Assembly (NCBI GenBank): GCA_964361105.1 | Contig: CAYHZG010000002.1 | Span: 1 to 38,925, forward strand | Direction of reading: 5' to 3' | Source: CAYHZG01 sp964361105 | GTDB lineage: Bacteria; Patescibacteriota; Minisyncoccia; 2-02-FULL-40-12 | Length of the DNA: 38,925 bases | In this document: piece after piece, positions 15,139 through 23,342 of the stretch | Layout of the letters: each line of letters starts with the position of its first letter | Position numbering within the stretch: the stretch's first letter is position 1 | Made by a program: the position numbers and the translations under genes | Notes under the pieces: model-generated | What the model was told of the DNA's origin: nothing | Databases searched by the model: none | Seen by the model: the letters and a program-made list of their open reading frames with translations, nothing else

Positions 15139-17232
15139 ATGAAAACAAAGAAAGGGGGCGACACTAATTCACTGACCAAGTTGCTGATTGTGTTTTTGAT
15201 TTGGCTAGTAGTTTTGGGGATAATAGGTTTCTTGGTTGCCTTTGCCTATCTGGCTCCCCAGATTCCTGACCCTCAAAGCATTATTACTAGACGCGTTAGT
15301 GAGTCAACTAAAATCTTTGACCGCGATGGCAAGATAACTTTGTTTAACGTTCATGGTGATGAAAAAAGAACCATTGTTCAGATGGAAGAAATTTCTGACT
15401 ACGTAAAGAGGGCGGTAATCACTGCTGAAGATGATAATTTTTACAGCCACCGGGGTTTAGATCTAAAAGGAGTAATCAGGGCGGTTTTTGTCAATATTAA
15501 AGCCAGGGATCCATTTTCCCAGGGCGGTTCAACCATAACCCAACAACTGGTCCGAAATTCACTACTCGGCGTTCAGAAAGCTTATTCTAGAAAATTAAAA
15601 GAAGTAATCCTGGCTCTCCAGGTTGAACAAAAATTTGATAAGGACCGGATTCTCTGGATGTATCTAAACCAAATTCCCTTTGGCTCGAATATTTTTGGAA
15701 TTGAAGAGGCGGCTAAAGATTACTTCGGAAAACCAGCCAGAGAACTTATCCTAAACGAATCGGCAGTTTTAGCTGCTTTAATTAAGGCGCCGAGTTACTA
15801 CTCGCCTTATGGTTCTCATAAGGATGAACTGCTGAAAAGAAAAGATTTGATTTTGGAAAGAATGTTTAAACTTGAGTTGATAAGCGAAGGAGAATTTAAT
15901 CAAGCAAAAAATGAAGAGCTAAAACTTGCTTCTCCGACTAATGGCGGAATCCTGGCCCCTCATTTTGTAATGATGGTTCGGGAATACTTGGTTGAAAAAT
16001 ACGGCGAGGACTTGGTTCAAAATGGTGGACTAAAAGTTTATACGACTTTGGACTGGGAAATGCAACAAAAGGCCGAAGAGATTGTCCAAAAGTATGCCGA
16101 TAGAAACGAGGAACTGTTTAAAGCCGGGAATGCGGCCTTAGTGGCTCTTGGCCCCAAAAGCGGAGATATATTGGCCCTGGTCGGCTCAAGAAACTATTTT
16201 GATATTGAAAAAGAAGGAAACTTTAACGTCATCACTGCTTTTAGGCAACCGGGTTCGGCTTTCAAGCCAATAGTTTATTCGGTTGCTTTAGATAACGGTT
16301 TAACTGACAAAACAATCTTATTTGACGCGAAAACAGAATTCAATCCCTACTGTTCTCCTGATGGGACCCAAGAAAAAGATCAATTTGATCTTGAATGTTA
16401 TCACCCCCAAAACTCTGATGAAAAATTCAGGGGAGCAGTGACCCTAAGGCAGGCCCTGGGCAGCTCTTTAAACATACCTTCAGTCAAAATCCTTTACCTG
16501 GCTGGAATCAAAGAATCGCTTAAAAGGGCAGGCGATCTGGGAATAAAATTCTTAGGAGACACTAAAGATTTTGGATTGTCCCTGGTTTTGGGCGGCGGCG
16601 ACGTTCGGCCTCTTGATTTAGTGGCGGCCTATGGTGTTCTCGCCAACGATGGCATCTATAATGAGTCGGTTTTTATTCTTAAAGTCGAGGACTCGGAAGG
16701 AAAAATAATTGAGGAGTTTAGTCCTGACCCCCAAAGAAGGGTGGCCGAACAAACAGCCAGAATGATCAATGATATTTTATCGGATAATTCAGCCAGAGCC
16801 CTGCTTTTTGGATTAAATAGTACTCTATATATTTCGTCTCATCAGGTGGCGGTAAAGACCGGAACAACTCAAAAGTTCCGCGATGCTTGGACCATTGGCT
16901 ACACCCCGTCCTTAGCCGTCGGGGTCTGGGTAGGCAATAATGACAATGCTGAAATGACCCGCGAAGGAGGCGGCATTTCGGCTGGAGCGCCGATCTGGAG
17001 AGAATTTATAACGGAGGTGCTAAAAAACCAACCAGATGAAGAGTTTCCAAAACCAGAACCAGTCTTTATCGATAAAATAATGCTGAATGGAAATTACACT
17101 GGCGAAGACGGGCAGCTCCACACTATTTTACACTATATAGACAAAAACGACCCTCGGGGCTCGGTCCCATCTAATCCTGAATCTGACCCGCAATACAATC
17201 ACTGGGAGTGGTCAGTAAAAAATGGTTTTTAA
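15139..17232 (+). CDS. mrcA: Class A penicillin-binding protein (PBP1A-like)
   Basis: This 697-aa bifunctional peptidoglycan synthase has an N-terminal anchor at about residues 14-38. The GT51 glycosyltransferase domain shows EDDNFYSHRGLD (catalytic Glu) and GGSTITQQLVRN. The transpeptidase domain carries the catalytic Ser in GSAFKPIVY (about S373), SSLN as the SxN motif (about 443) and KTGTT (about K573). The end is a short tail without extra repeats. The start ATG directly touches the right end of an inverted-repeat element, so any native leader has been displaced. It ends two bases before the convergent FemAB-like gene. The symbol is by family only. Confidence 0.95.
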   Translation: MKTKKGGDTNSLTKLLIVFLIWLVVLGIIGFLVAFAYLAPQIPDPQSIITRRVSESTKIFDRDGKITLFNVHGDEKRTIVQMEEISDYVKRAVITAEDDNFYSHRGLDLKGVIRAVFVNIKARDPFSQGGSTITQQLVRNSLLGVQKAYSRKLKEVILALQVEQKFDKDRILWMYLNQIPFGSNIFGIEEAAKDYFGKPARELILNESAVLAALIKAPSYYSPYGSHKDELLKRKDLILERMFKLELISEGEFNQAKNEELKLASPTNGGILAPHFVMMVREYLVEKYGEDLVQNGGLKVYTTLDWEMQQKAEEIVQKYADRNEELFKAGNAALVALGPKSGDILALVGSRNYFDIEKEGNFNVITAFRQPGSAFKPIVYSVALDNGLTDKTILFDAKTEFNPYCSPDGTQEKDQFDLECYHPQNSDEKFRGAVTLRQALGSSLNIPSVKILYLAGIKESLKRAGDLGIKFLGDTKDFGLSLVLGGGDVRPLDLVAAYGVLANDGIYNESVFILKVEDSEGKIIEEFSPDPQRRVAEQTARMINDILSDNSARALLFGLNSTLYISSHQVAVKTGTTQKFRDAWTIGYTPSLAVGVWVGNNDNAEMTREGGGISAGAPIWREFITEVLKNQPDEEFPKPEPVFIDKIMLNGNYTGEDGQLHTILHYIDKNDPRGSVPSNPESDPQYNHWEWSVKNGF

Positions 17233-17234
17233 AA

Positions 17235-18365
17235 CTAAGAACTGGTAGCTCTGTATTTTGGCGTAACTATTTTATCCATCAATTTAAAAAGTGGGTAAAA
17301 TTTTGAAACCGGAAAATCAAAAGCCCCGAGATAGTTGAATCTTTTGCCATCAAAAGCTCTTTTAAAAAGAGTAAAGCCATGCCAAGGATGGTTTTTATCG
17401 TCTTCGGGTCCAAGCCCCCAAAAGTCAAATGTTTTGACGCCGACTCTCTTTAAGTCCTTTAATATCCCCCAAATATAACCGTAATTGAAAAATTTACTAT
17501 ATTGTTTATGCCTTCCGGTTCCACCCCAGATATAAAAAGCCCTGTCTCCCAAAACAAGGACTATGCCGTAAGCTAAAATAAGGCCTTTGACTTTAGCAAT
17601 ATAAAACCTGACTGCTCCCAATCTGGTCATCTCGTTAAGCAAAAAAATAAACTGTTTGAATGGTCTTAAAGGAAAAGAAAATCTTTTACCGGTTATTCGG
17701 TAAAGGTTATAAAAGCCTTTTAAATCATCTTGGGTGACCTCATCGCTTTTTAAAGTTTCAACTGTTATTAATTCTCTTTCTGAACGATAAATTAAGTTCC
17801 TGGCTGTTCTTCTGAATTTTTTAAGTAGTTCTTCTTCAGAAGGCGTCAAATCAATTAAGAGAGTGGAAGACGGTTGAACGGTCTTAAAATATTCTTTAAA
17901 GTCGCTTTCTTTTAAAACCCTAACCAACTCCTCATTTTCTTCAACTGGCGGCTCCAAACGCAAAAAAAGAGTTTTAGGGTCTTTTAATTTTTCTATAAAA
18001 AAAACTTTAAGGGCGCTGATTACTTCTTTGACTAATTCCGGGTTTCCCCAGTCGGTTACTGGGCCTCTTGGAATATAGAACAGAGAAAATCCAAGAGGCA
18101 GCCTTCTTTTTAGCAATTGGGCTACCCCCTTTAATTCTCCTTCTTTTAAAAAACCAATTCTCTGGCTTTCCCAGTTGAATTTAGATTTAATCTCTCCCCA
18201 TTCCCAAGATTGAAGAATGTCTTTATATTTTGAACTGAGCAGGAAATCATTGTATTTTTTTCTGTCGTTTTCATTAAAAATAATTAAATCCATCCCATTA
18301 GAAATCCGACTCGCCTTTGGCGAGTCGGCAAAAATCTCTGATTTTTTATTTCTAACGGGATCCAT
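17235..18365 (-). CDS. FemAB/FemX-type peptidoglycan aminoacyltransferase-like protein
   Basis: The product is 376 aa from the ATG at 18365, or 352 aa from the ATG at 18293. The core has two GNAT-like lobes: residues 40-90 (SWEWGEIKSKFNW, then FSLFYIPRGPVTDWG) and a second with FYNLYRITGKRFSFPLRP and AFYIWGGTGRHKQYSKFF, ending HPWHGFTLFKRAFDGKR. FemAB proteins add amino acids from tRNA to lipid II in the interpeptide bridge. The first 24 residues (MDPVRNKKSEIFADSP onward) come from an inserted repeat and are also found on the unrelated flippase. The upstream ATG overlaps the dnaN stop (TAATG). The ancestral start is the second ATGGAT at 18293-18288. Confidence 0.85.
   Translation of the reverse strand: MDPVRNKKSEIFADSPKASRISNGMDLIIFNENDRKKYNDFLLSSKYKDILQSWEWGEIKSKFNWESQRIGFLKEGELKGVAQLLKRRLPLGFSLFYIPRGPVTDWGNPELVKEVISALKVFFIEKLKDPKTLFLRLEPPVEENEELVRVLKESDFKEYFKTVQPSSTLLIDLTPSEEELLKKFRRTARNLIYRSERELITVETLKSDEVTQDDLKGFYNLYRITGKRFSFPLRPFKQFIFLLNEMTRLGAVRFYIAKVKGLILAYGIVLVLGDRAFYIWGGTGRHKQYSKFFNYGYIWGILKDLKRVGVKTFDFWGLGPEDDKNHPWHGFTLFKRAFDGKRFNYLGAFDFPVSKFYPLFKLMDKIVTPKYRATSS
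18294..18359 (-). repeat. CCCGTTAGA-family element at the FemAB-like start (66 bp)
   Basis: On the minus strand the ends are CCCGTTAGAAAT and ATTTCTAATGGG, flanked on both sides by ATGGAT (18365-18360 and 18293-18288). A perfect hairpin CCGACTCGCC-AAA-GGCGAGTCGG abuts the right end. Element plus one ATGGAT is 72 bp, exactly 24 codons. It matches the copy at 23349-23414 almost completely. Confidence 0.88.
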
Positions 18366-19465
18366 TATGTTTTTAGGGGCATAATCAAATAAGTAAAATT
18401 TAGGTCTTGATCTTTTGGTCTTAAAGTTATTGGCGCCCCTTCGCCAGCGTATTCAAAAACAATATCTTCAGAAGAGATATTCTTTAGGCCGTCTACCAGA
18501 TAATTATAGTTTAGCAAAACTTCAAATGGTTCATTAATTTGAATATTGGGATTATTTTTGACTCTCGAGTTAAACTCGCCTCGGTCAGAATTTTTAGAAA
18601 ACACGACCGCCTCTTTTTTGTCAATCCTCAAACCGATGTCGTTTATATTGCTTGAAAACAGTCCGGCTAATCTTATGTTATTTTGAAGGTCTTCTTTTTT
18701 GAATAAAACCTGGGAAACTGATTTTGTGGGGATAACTTTTTGATAATCTGGATACCGGCCCTCAACCAAACGGGAAATAATTTCAAAATCATCTGAAGAA
18801 AACTGAATCTGATTTTCCTCTATGCTGATTAAAGTATCTTTTTCATAGTCAGAAAAGATTCTTATTAGCTCGGCCACAGTATTTCTTGGAATTATTACCG
18901 AGATTTGTTTGTTGCAATTTATGTCGATTATTTTTTCAGTCAGACGGAAACTATCAGTAGAAGCAAGATAAATTTTCGTTTTATTAAAACTAATAAAAAC
19001 ACCACCGAGTTCTGGTCTGGTTTGGGAAACAGAAATTGAATCAAATACAGAAGCCAAGGCGTTTTTTAAAACCCGACTCGGTAAGGTGACCACCGGATCC
19101 TTTTTTAATTTAGGAATTAGTGGGAAATCTTTAGGGTCGAGGCAAATAAATTTTGTCTTAAAATTAATACTTTGAATATTTAAAATATTATCCTTTAAAA
19201 GGAGCTCTATTTTGTCATCTTTGATATTAGAAACAAAATCGGAAAATATTTTTGCCGGTATGGCTACCTTACCTTCATTCTCGGTGGTAGCTTTAAGATA
19301 GTAATTTATTCCCAATTCTAAATTAGTAGTTGAAAGATTGACTTGATTATTTTTAAAAGTCATTAAAATAGCATTTAAAACCGGCAGGTTTAGATTTTTA
19401 CCGACAATATTTTTAACCGTGTTTAAACCTTGCTGAAGATTTCTAGTTATTATTGTAATTTTCAT
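18365..19465 (-). CDS. dnaN: DNA polymerase III beta subunit (sliding clamp)
   Basis: This 366-aa protein has usual clamp length and three repeated clamp domains. Visible features are MKITIITRNLQQGLNTVKNI, LPVLNAILMTF, the middle domain FDSISVSQTRPELGGVFIS, DSFRLTEKII, EGRYPDYQKVIP, and the C-terminal YLIMPLKT (the usual end is ...YMIMPMRL). The ring tethers polymerase III to DNA and binds partner proteins. It lies downstream of dnaA on the same strand across an A/T-rich 215-bp gap that is probably the origin. Its stop overlaps the next gene's ATG. Confidence 0.97.
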   Translation of the reverse strand: MKITIITRNLQQGLNTVKNIVGKNLNLPVLNAILMTFKNNQVNLSTTNLELGINYYLKATTENEGKVAIPAKIFSDFVSNIKDDKIELLLKDNILNIQSINFKTKFICLDPKDFPLIPKLKKDPVVTLPSRVLKNALASVFDSISVSQTRPELGGVFISFNKTKIYLASTDSFRLTEKIIDINCNKQISVIIPRNTVAELIRIFSDYEKDTLISIEENQIQFSSDDFEIISRLVEGRYPDYQKVIPTKSVSQVLFKKEDLQNNIRLAGLFSSNINDIGLRIDKKEAVVFSKNSDRGEFNSRVKNNPNIQINEPFEVLLNYNYLVDGLKNISSEDIVFEYAGEGAPITLRPKDQDLNFTYLIMPLKT

Positions 19466-19680
19466 AATATAAATTTAATAAAGATAATAATAAGCTTTGT
19501 GGAAAAGTAATTAAATCAAATGTTTATCCATATAATACCTAAATAAATCTATTTTAATTACTAATTGATAAACTATTGATAATTTTGTTATAAGGTCTTA
19601 AGTTTTAAACTTATTTTAAAACTTTCAAGTTTAAATCTTCAAAATAACAAACTCAAATCAACATATCTATCTACAACTTG
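19466..19680. other. Probable replication origin (dnaA-dnaN intergenic)
   Basis: This is a 215-bp, very A/T-rich gap between dnaA and dnaN, the usual oriC site. DnaA-box-like 9-mers: TTATCCATA (19524-19532) and the inverse of TTTTCCACA (19498-19506), each one mismatch from TTATCCACA. Another, TTATCAACA (inverse at 21112-21120), lies in the dnaA-rpmH gap. Box density is low, so the call rests mainly on gene context. Confidence 0.55.
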
Positions 19681-21051
19681 TCAGGCCTTATTATAAATCC
19701 TTTCCCTGATTAAATTTATTTCTTGTTTCATATTTTCATTATTTTCCACTTCTTCAACAATTTTCCGATAGGCATGAATCACTGTTGAGTGATCTTTTCC
19801 TCCCAAACGACTACCAATATCCGGAAAAGATGCCTTAGTATCTTCCCTTAAAAGATACATTGCAATCTGGCGTGGCTTGACTAAAAATGTTTTCCTGCTC
19901 TTTTTAAGAAGTTCATTTAAAGTAAGGCCATAAAAATCGCAAACAACTTTTACTATTGCCTGGGCGTTTGTTTTTCGGTAACTGGCCTGGACATAGGCCT
20001 TTAAGAGTTTTTCTACTTCTTTTGGAGTTGGCTCTCGGCCGGTCAAGTCGCTTACCGCAATAATTCTATTTAAAGCACCTTCAAGCTCTCTTATATTTTT
20101 CTGAATATTAGTAGCGATGCATTCTAAGACTTCGTCTGGCAAAGAGATCGGCTTATTCTTTACCTTTGTTTTCAGAATAGCCAGACGAGTTTCATAATCA
20201 GGAATATTAATGTCAGCGATCATTCCTCCTTCAAATCTCGATTTTAACCTTTCTTCAATGGCCGACAAGGCCTTTGGCGGCCGGTCGGAAGATAGAATAA
20301 TCTGTTTATTCCGGTTATATAAATTATTAAAAGTGGCGAAAAATATGTTTTGAGTAGTTTCCTTGGCCGCCAAAAACTGAATATCATCAACGATTAAGAC
20401 GTCTCTTTGGGCATATTTTGTTTTAACTTCTTCTATGGTTTTGTTCTTTATTCCTTCAATGAGTTCAGAAACCATTTTTTCAGCCGGCAAGTAGATGATT
20501 TTCTTATCGGGATTATCCTTTAATATTTTATTGGCAATGCCTTGAAGTAAATGAGTTTTACCTAAACCCACTCCTCCATAAATAAAAAGAGGGTTATAAA
20601 TCTTGCCCAAGCTTTTAACTACAGCCATACTGGCCGCATAGGCCAGTTCATTACTTGGGCCAACAACAAAACCATCAAGAGTGTACTTTCTGTTCAGGTT
20701 TGTTTTGGGGTCAATGTCGGTGTCTGAGTTTATTTCTTGGATTTGTTCAAGCTGTATCTCCCTGGTTAGAATCTTTGAGTCCGATGTTTTTACAAAAGGG
20801 TTACCAACAACGTAATTAATTTCTCTAATATCGTTATCGGCCTGCTTTAAGCATTGAAAAATCACTTTATTAAATTTATTTTGGATCCATTCTTTAACAA
20901 AGCCATTAGGAACACTGATTACAACCTGTCCATTTTCTTTGGAAATAATTTTAGTGTCTTTAAACCAGGTAACAAAGCTGGCTTTGCTCAAAGACATCTC
21001 CATTTCACCCAAAACACCTTTCCAAATATCTTCATTAGTTAGAGTGGTCAT
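19681..21051 (-). CDS. dnaA: Chromosomal replication initiator DnaA
   Basis: The protein is 456 aa. Domain I (residues 1-75) has IWKGVLGEMEMSLSKASFVTWF. A short linker is followed by the AAA+ domain with Walker A GGVGLGKTHLL (159-169), Walker B VLIVDDIQFLA and sensor SSDRPPKAL. Domain IV carries the DnaA signature GKDHSTVIHAYRKI that reads DnaA boxes. It initiates replication by melting oriC. A minus-strand promoter lies at 21131-21159, giving a leader of about 70 nt. The gene is divergent from rpmH, as in many bacteria. Confidence 0.98.
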   Translation of the reverse strand: MTTLTNEDIWKGVLGEMEMSLSKASFVTWFKDTKIISKENGQVVISVPNGFVKEWIQNKFNKVIFQCLKQADNDIREINYVVGNPFVKTSDSKILTREIQLEQIQEINSDTDIDPKTNLNRKYTLDGFVVGPSNELAYAASMAVVKSLGKIYNPLFIYGGVGLGKTHLLQGIANKILKDNPDKKIIYLPAEKMVSELIEGIKNKTIEEVKTKYAQRDVLIVDDIQFLAAKETTQNIFFATFNNLYNRNKQIILSSDRPPKALSAIEERLKSRFEGGMIADINIPDYETRLAILKTKVKNKPISLPDEVLECIATNIQKNIRELEGALNRIIAVSDLTGREPTPKEVEKLLKAYVQASYRKTNAQAIVKVVCDFYGLTLNELLKKSRKTFLVKPRQIAMYLLREDTKASFPDIGSRLGGKDHSTVIHAYRKIVEEVENNENMKQEINLIRERIYNKA

Positions 21052-21130
21052 GTTTTTTCTTAATTCTATTTTATAGATACGTCGATTAACAATTTATTTA
21101 AGTTGAGAATTTGTTGATAATAAGTTGATT

Positions 21131-21159
21131 AGCATAATTATTATATTCTCGATTGTCAA
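21131..21159 (-). promoter_or_regulatory. Promoter of dnaA
   Basis: On the minus strand a perfect TTGACA (21159-21154) is followed by 17 bases and TATGCT (21136-21131). A DnaA-box-like TTATCAACA lies about 11 bases downstream (21120-21112), well placed for autoregulation. Confidence 0.65.
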
Positions 21160-21204
21160 ACCTAACAATTGACCAGTTTTAAGAAAAAGGTTAATTTAAA
21201 AAGC

Positions 21205-21351
21205 ATGACCAGAGCAAAAGCATTAACCTTTCATCCATCAAAAAAGAAAAAAGCAAGAAAGCACGGGTTTAGAAAAAGAATCGAGACCCAGGCTGGAAAA
21301 AAAGTTTTACTGAGAAGAAGAAGAAAGGGCAGAAAAAGAATAATCCCCTAG
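21205..21351 (+). CDS. rpmH: 50S ribosomal protein bL34
   Basis: This 48-aa, very basic protein has the family core TFHPSKKKKARKHGFRKR and GKKVLLRRRRKGRKR. I chose the ATG at 21205 because it gives the standard length; a TTG at 21169 would add 12 residues not seen in the family. bL34 sits near the exit region of 23S rRNA. It leads the conserved rpmH-rnpA-yidD-yidC-jag operon, divergent from dnaA. Confidence 0.96.
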   Translation: MTRAKALTFHPSKKKKARKHGFRKRIETQAGKKVLLRRRRKGRKRIIP

Positions 21352-21358
21352 GTTAAAG

Positions 21359-21694
21359 ATGTCTTTACCAAGAAAATATTGTTTGTCCAGCAAATCTGAG
21401 ATTGAAGGAGTTTTTAAAAAGGGAAAGTATCTGAACTCTGAGTTGTTTTCCATAAAATTTTCCCCAAATAGTACTAATTTCAGCAGATTGGCAGTAATCG
21501 TCGGCAAAAAGAGCTCAAAGAAATCGGTTTTAAGGAATAGAATCAAAAGATTGGTGAGTGAAATTATACGGTTGAATTACTCAAGGATTAAACCCGGTTA
21601 TAATATCGTTTTAATAGTTAAATCTCGGGCCATAAATGAGGAATACAGAGATTTAAAAGAAGCTTTAGTTAAAAGATTGAGTGAAATTGGCTAA
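21359..21694 (+). CDS. rnpA: Ribonuclease P protein component
   Basis: The 111-aa protein has the RnpA motif KKSVLRNRIKRLVSE (about residues 59-73) that binds the catalytic RNA, preceded by RLAVIVGKKSSKKS. It trims tRNA 5' leaders with RNase P RNA, which I could not find in this window. Spacing to rpmH is 7 bases, and its TAA stop overlaps the yidD ATG (TAATG). Confidence 0.96.
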   Translation: MSLPRKYCLSSKSEIEGVFKKGKYLNSELFSIKFSPNSTNFSRLAVIVGKKSSKKSVLRNRIKRLVSEIIRLNYSRIKPGYNIVLIVKSRAINEEYRDLKEALVKRLSEIG

Positions 21695-21921
21695 TGAAAA
21701 CGTTAACTATTGGTCTGATAAAACTATATCAAAGTACTTTTTCGCCTAATCACGGCCTTGAATTTTTTGGTTTTTTGACCGGTTGCCGGTTTTACCCTTC
21801 CTGTTCCGAGTATTCAATTCAGGCGATAAATAAGCACGGCCTGATAAGGGGCCTTTTTAAATCAATCGTAAGGATTTTAAAGTGCAATCCATGGTCAAGA
21901 GGCGGAGTTGATTTACCATGA
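21694..21921 (+). CDS. yidD: Membrane protein insertion efficiency factor YidD
   Basis: The 75-aa protein carries the hallmark GCRFYPSCSEYS cysteine motif and ends CNPWSRGGVDLP. YidD is a small membrane-associated helper of YidC. An N-terminal amphipathic helix (GLIKLYQSTFSP) is typical. Its TGA stop is part of the ATGA duplicated around the following mobile element, so it would originally have overlapped yidC directly. Confidence 0.95.
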   Translation: MKTLTIGLIKLYQSTFSPNHGLEFFGFLTGCRFYPSCSEYSIQAINKHGLIRGLFKSIVRILKCNPWSRGGVDLP

Positions 21922-22063
21922 CCCAGTAGTAGAAATTCGGCAGGTTTTTAGCCATGTCGTTGTAATCTACTGGGAGCAGATTAATAATAATTTTTGTTAA
22001 TTTTTGGCAATATCTAGTTTTATAAAACCAAACTAAGACATATGCCGAATTTTCACTACTGGG
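21922..22063 (-). mobile_element. 142-bp inverted-repeat element without a gene, at the yidD-yidC junction
   Basis: The left end CCCAGTAGTAGAAATTCGGC (21922-21941) and right end GCCGAATTTTCACTACTGGG (22044-22063) match at 18 of 20 positions when inverted. ATGA flanks both sides (21918-21921, 22064-22067). The ends share the core GTAGT..AAATTCG with the 1440-1753 element, including the GA/AG difference, but here AG is on the left, so this copy is reversed. No GIY-YIG ORF remains. An internal CTACTGGG (21967-21974) repeats the end sequence within a TAATCT/AGATTA hairpin. I read it as a non-autonomous derivative. Confidence 0.78.
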
Positions 22064-22858
22064 ATGACTGGATTATTTAACTCAATTTTATACATTCCGT
22101 TTTTCAATCTTCTTGTTTTTTTGTATAACACCGTTGCTTTTCACGATTTTGGCTTGGCCATAATCTTACTGACTCTGGTTATTAGGTTAGTTCTTAGCCC
22201 CTTGTCTATTAAGACATTTAAATCACAAAAGATTTTAAGCGAGCTTCAACCAAAGATTAAAGAAATTCAAGAGAAATTCAAAAATGATCCTCAAAAACAA
22301 ACCCAGCAGATTATGGAAACATATAAACAGTACAAGGCCAACCCGTTTTCGGGATGCCTGCCCTTATTAATTCAACTCCCGATTTTAATAGCTCTTTACC
22401 AGGTCTCACTCGCTGGTTTTGAAAAAAATTCACTCTCGGCTTTATACAGCTTTGTTAAGAATCCCGAGTTTTTAAATCAGACATCTTTAGGGTTTATTGA
22501 TTTGACTAAAAGAAGTGTTTTTCTTTCGGTATTTGCCGGCGTTAGTCAATTTTTACAAACTAAGCTAAGCCTCAATTTCCAGAAGAATCCCGCCCTTCAA
22601 AAATCTCCCAAAACGACAGCGATTCCGCAACGAGCCGTAAGCGGCTCGGCGGAACCTTCGACGAGCAATCCCATCGCTTCAATGAACCAACAAATGTTGT
22701 ATTTTTTGCCCATTATCACTATAATTATTTCGATGAGTTTTCCAGCTGGTCTGCCGCTTTATTGGATAGCCACAACTTTGTTTTCGGTTCTAGAACAGGT
22801 ATACATTAATAAGACATATGCAAAACCAAATCGAAAACCTGATTTCTCAAACCGTTAA
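22064..22858 (+). CDS. yidC: Membrane protein insertase YidC (Oxa1 family)
   Basis: The product is 264 aa, the short Gram-positive-like type without the periplasmic domain. Membrane segments lie at about 10-25, 28-50, 100-118, 145-165, 218-235 and 238-255. Family motifs include LVIRLVLSPLSIKTFKSQ, PKIKEIQEKFKNDPQKQ and the FSGCLPLLIQLPILIALYQ region. It inserts proteins into the membrane with or without Sec. Residues about 186-205 (IPQRAVSGSAEPSTSNPIA) come from a palindromic repeat placed in the loop before MNQQMLYFLPIITI. Its end overlaps jag by 41 bp. The ATG belongs to the duplicated ATGA of the preceding element. Confidence 0.95.
   Translation: MTGLFNSILYIPFFNLLVFLYNTVAFHDFGLAIILLTLVIRLVLSPLSIKTFKSQKILSELQPKIKEIQEKFKNDPQKQTQQIMETYKQYKANPFSGCLPLLIQLPILIALYQVSLAGFEKNSLSALYSFVKNPEFLNQTSLGFIDLTKRSVFLSVFAGVSQFLQTKLSLNFQKNPALQKSPKTTAIPQRAVSGSAEPSTSNPIASMNQQMLYFLPIITIIISMSFPAGLPLYWIATTLFSVLEQVYINKTYAKPNRKPDFSNR
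22618..22678 (+). repeat. Palindromic insert repeat in yidC
   Basis: The outer ends AGCGAT (22618-22623) and ATCGCT (22673-22678) are complementary. Inside are TTCCGC with GCGGAA and the hairpin GAGCCG-TAAG-CGGCTC. The stretch encodes a low-complexity Ala/Ser/Pro segment that interrupts an otherwise conserved loop, without a frame break. Confidence 0.7.
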
Positions 22859-23291
22859 AGACCTTTTTCAAAGAGCCGGTTTTAATTTCAATGATTTGAA
22901 TATAGAAAAAAATGGGGATGGGCAAGAAGAGGCATTTATAGTCAAAATCCAGTCGGACGATGATTGTTCTCTGTTACTGAGTGACAAAGGCAGGAGTTTG
23001 AGAGCTTTTGAGTATATTGCTAGAATTCTGGCTGTAAAAGAGTCAAACCAGAAAATCAGTTTGATTATTGATCTAAATAATTTTTTAGAGAAGAGAAACA
23101 GCCGAATCTCCGAATTAGCCAGACTAGTAGCTAAAAAGGTCCAAACTACCCAAAAGTCATTTGCTTTAAGGCCAATGTCAGCCTATGAAAGGCGTTTAGT
23201 TCATCTCGAACTGGCTACTTGGCCAGACATTAGAACTGAAAGCATTGGCGAAGAACCAAAACGACGAGTAGTAATAAAACCAGGTCAATAA
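22818..23291 (+). CDS. jag: Jag/KhpB-type RNA-binding protein (KH + R3H)
   Basis: This 157-aa protein lacks the N-terminal Jag_N domain of longer homologues. Residues 1-70 match the Jag KH-II part (VKDLFQRAGFNF, then LLLSDKGRSLRAFEYI), and residues 100-150 match R3H (LRPMSAYERRLVHLEL, then GEEPKRRVVIKP). These proteins bind RNA and act in cell elongation control in Firmicutes. Position after yidC is standard. The start lies inside yidC, so translation is coupled. A strong terminator follows. Confidence 0.9.
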   Translation: MQNQIENLISQTVKDLFQRAGFNFNDLNIEKNGDGQEEAFIVKIQSDDDCSLLLSDKGRSLRAFEYIARILAVKESNQKISLIIDLNNFLEKRNSRISELARLVAKKVQTTQKSFALRPMSAYERRLVHLELATWPDIRTESIGEEPKRRVVIKPGQ

Positions 23292-23314
23292 TCAGATATT
23301 AGGTTATCAGTACT

Positions 23315-23342
23315 TAGGGTAAAAGGAAAACCCTATTTTTTT
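23315..23342 (+). terminator. Terminator of the rpmH-jag operon
   Basis: TAGGGT (23315-23320) and ACCCTA (23330-23335) form a stem with a 9-base loop followed by seven T. The T run ends exactly at the first ATG of the flippase ORF (23343), so that gene cannot share this leader efficiently. Confidence 0.85.

Noticed and set aside
15015..15141. Repeated ATCCCGTTAGAGA-type motifs could look like a CRISPR array
   Set aside because: The copies are inverted rather than direct, only three ends exist, spacing is irregular, and no cas gene is near. They fit an inverted-repeat element.
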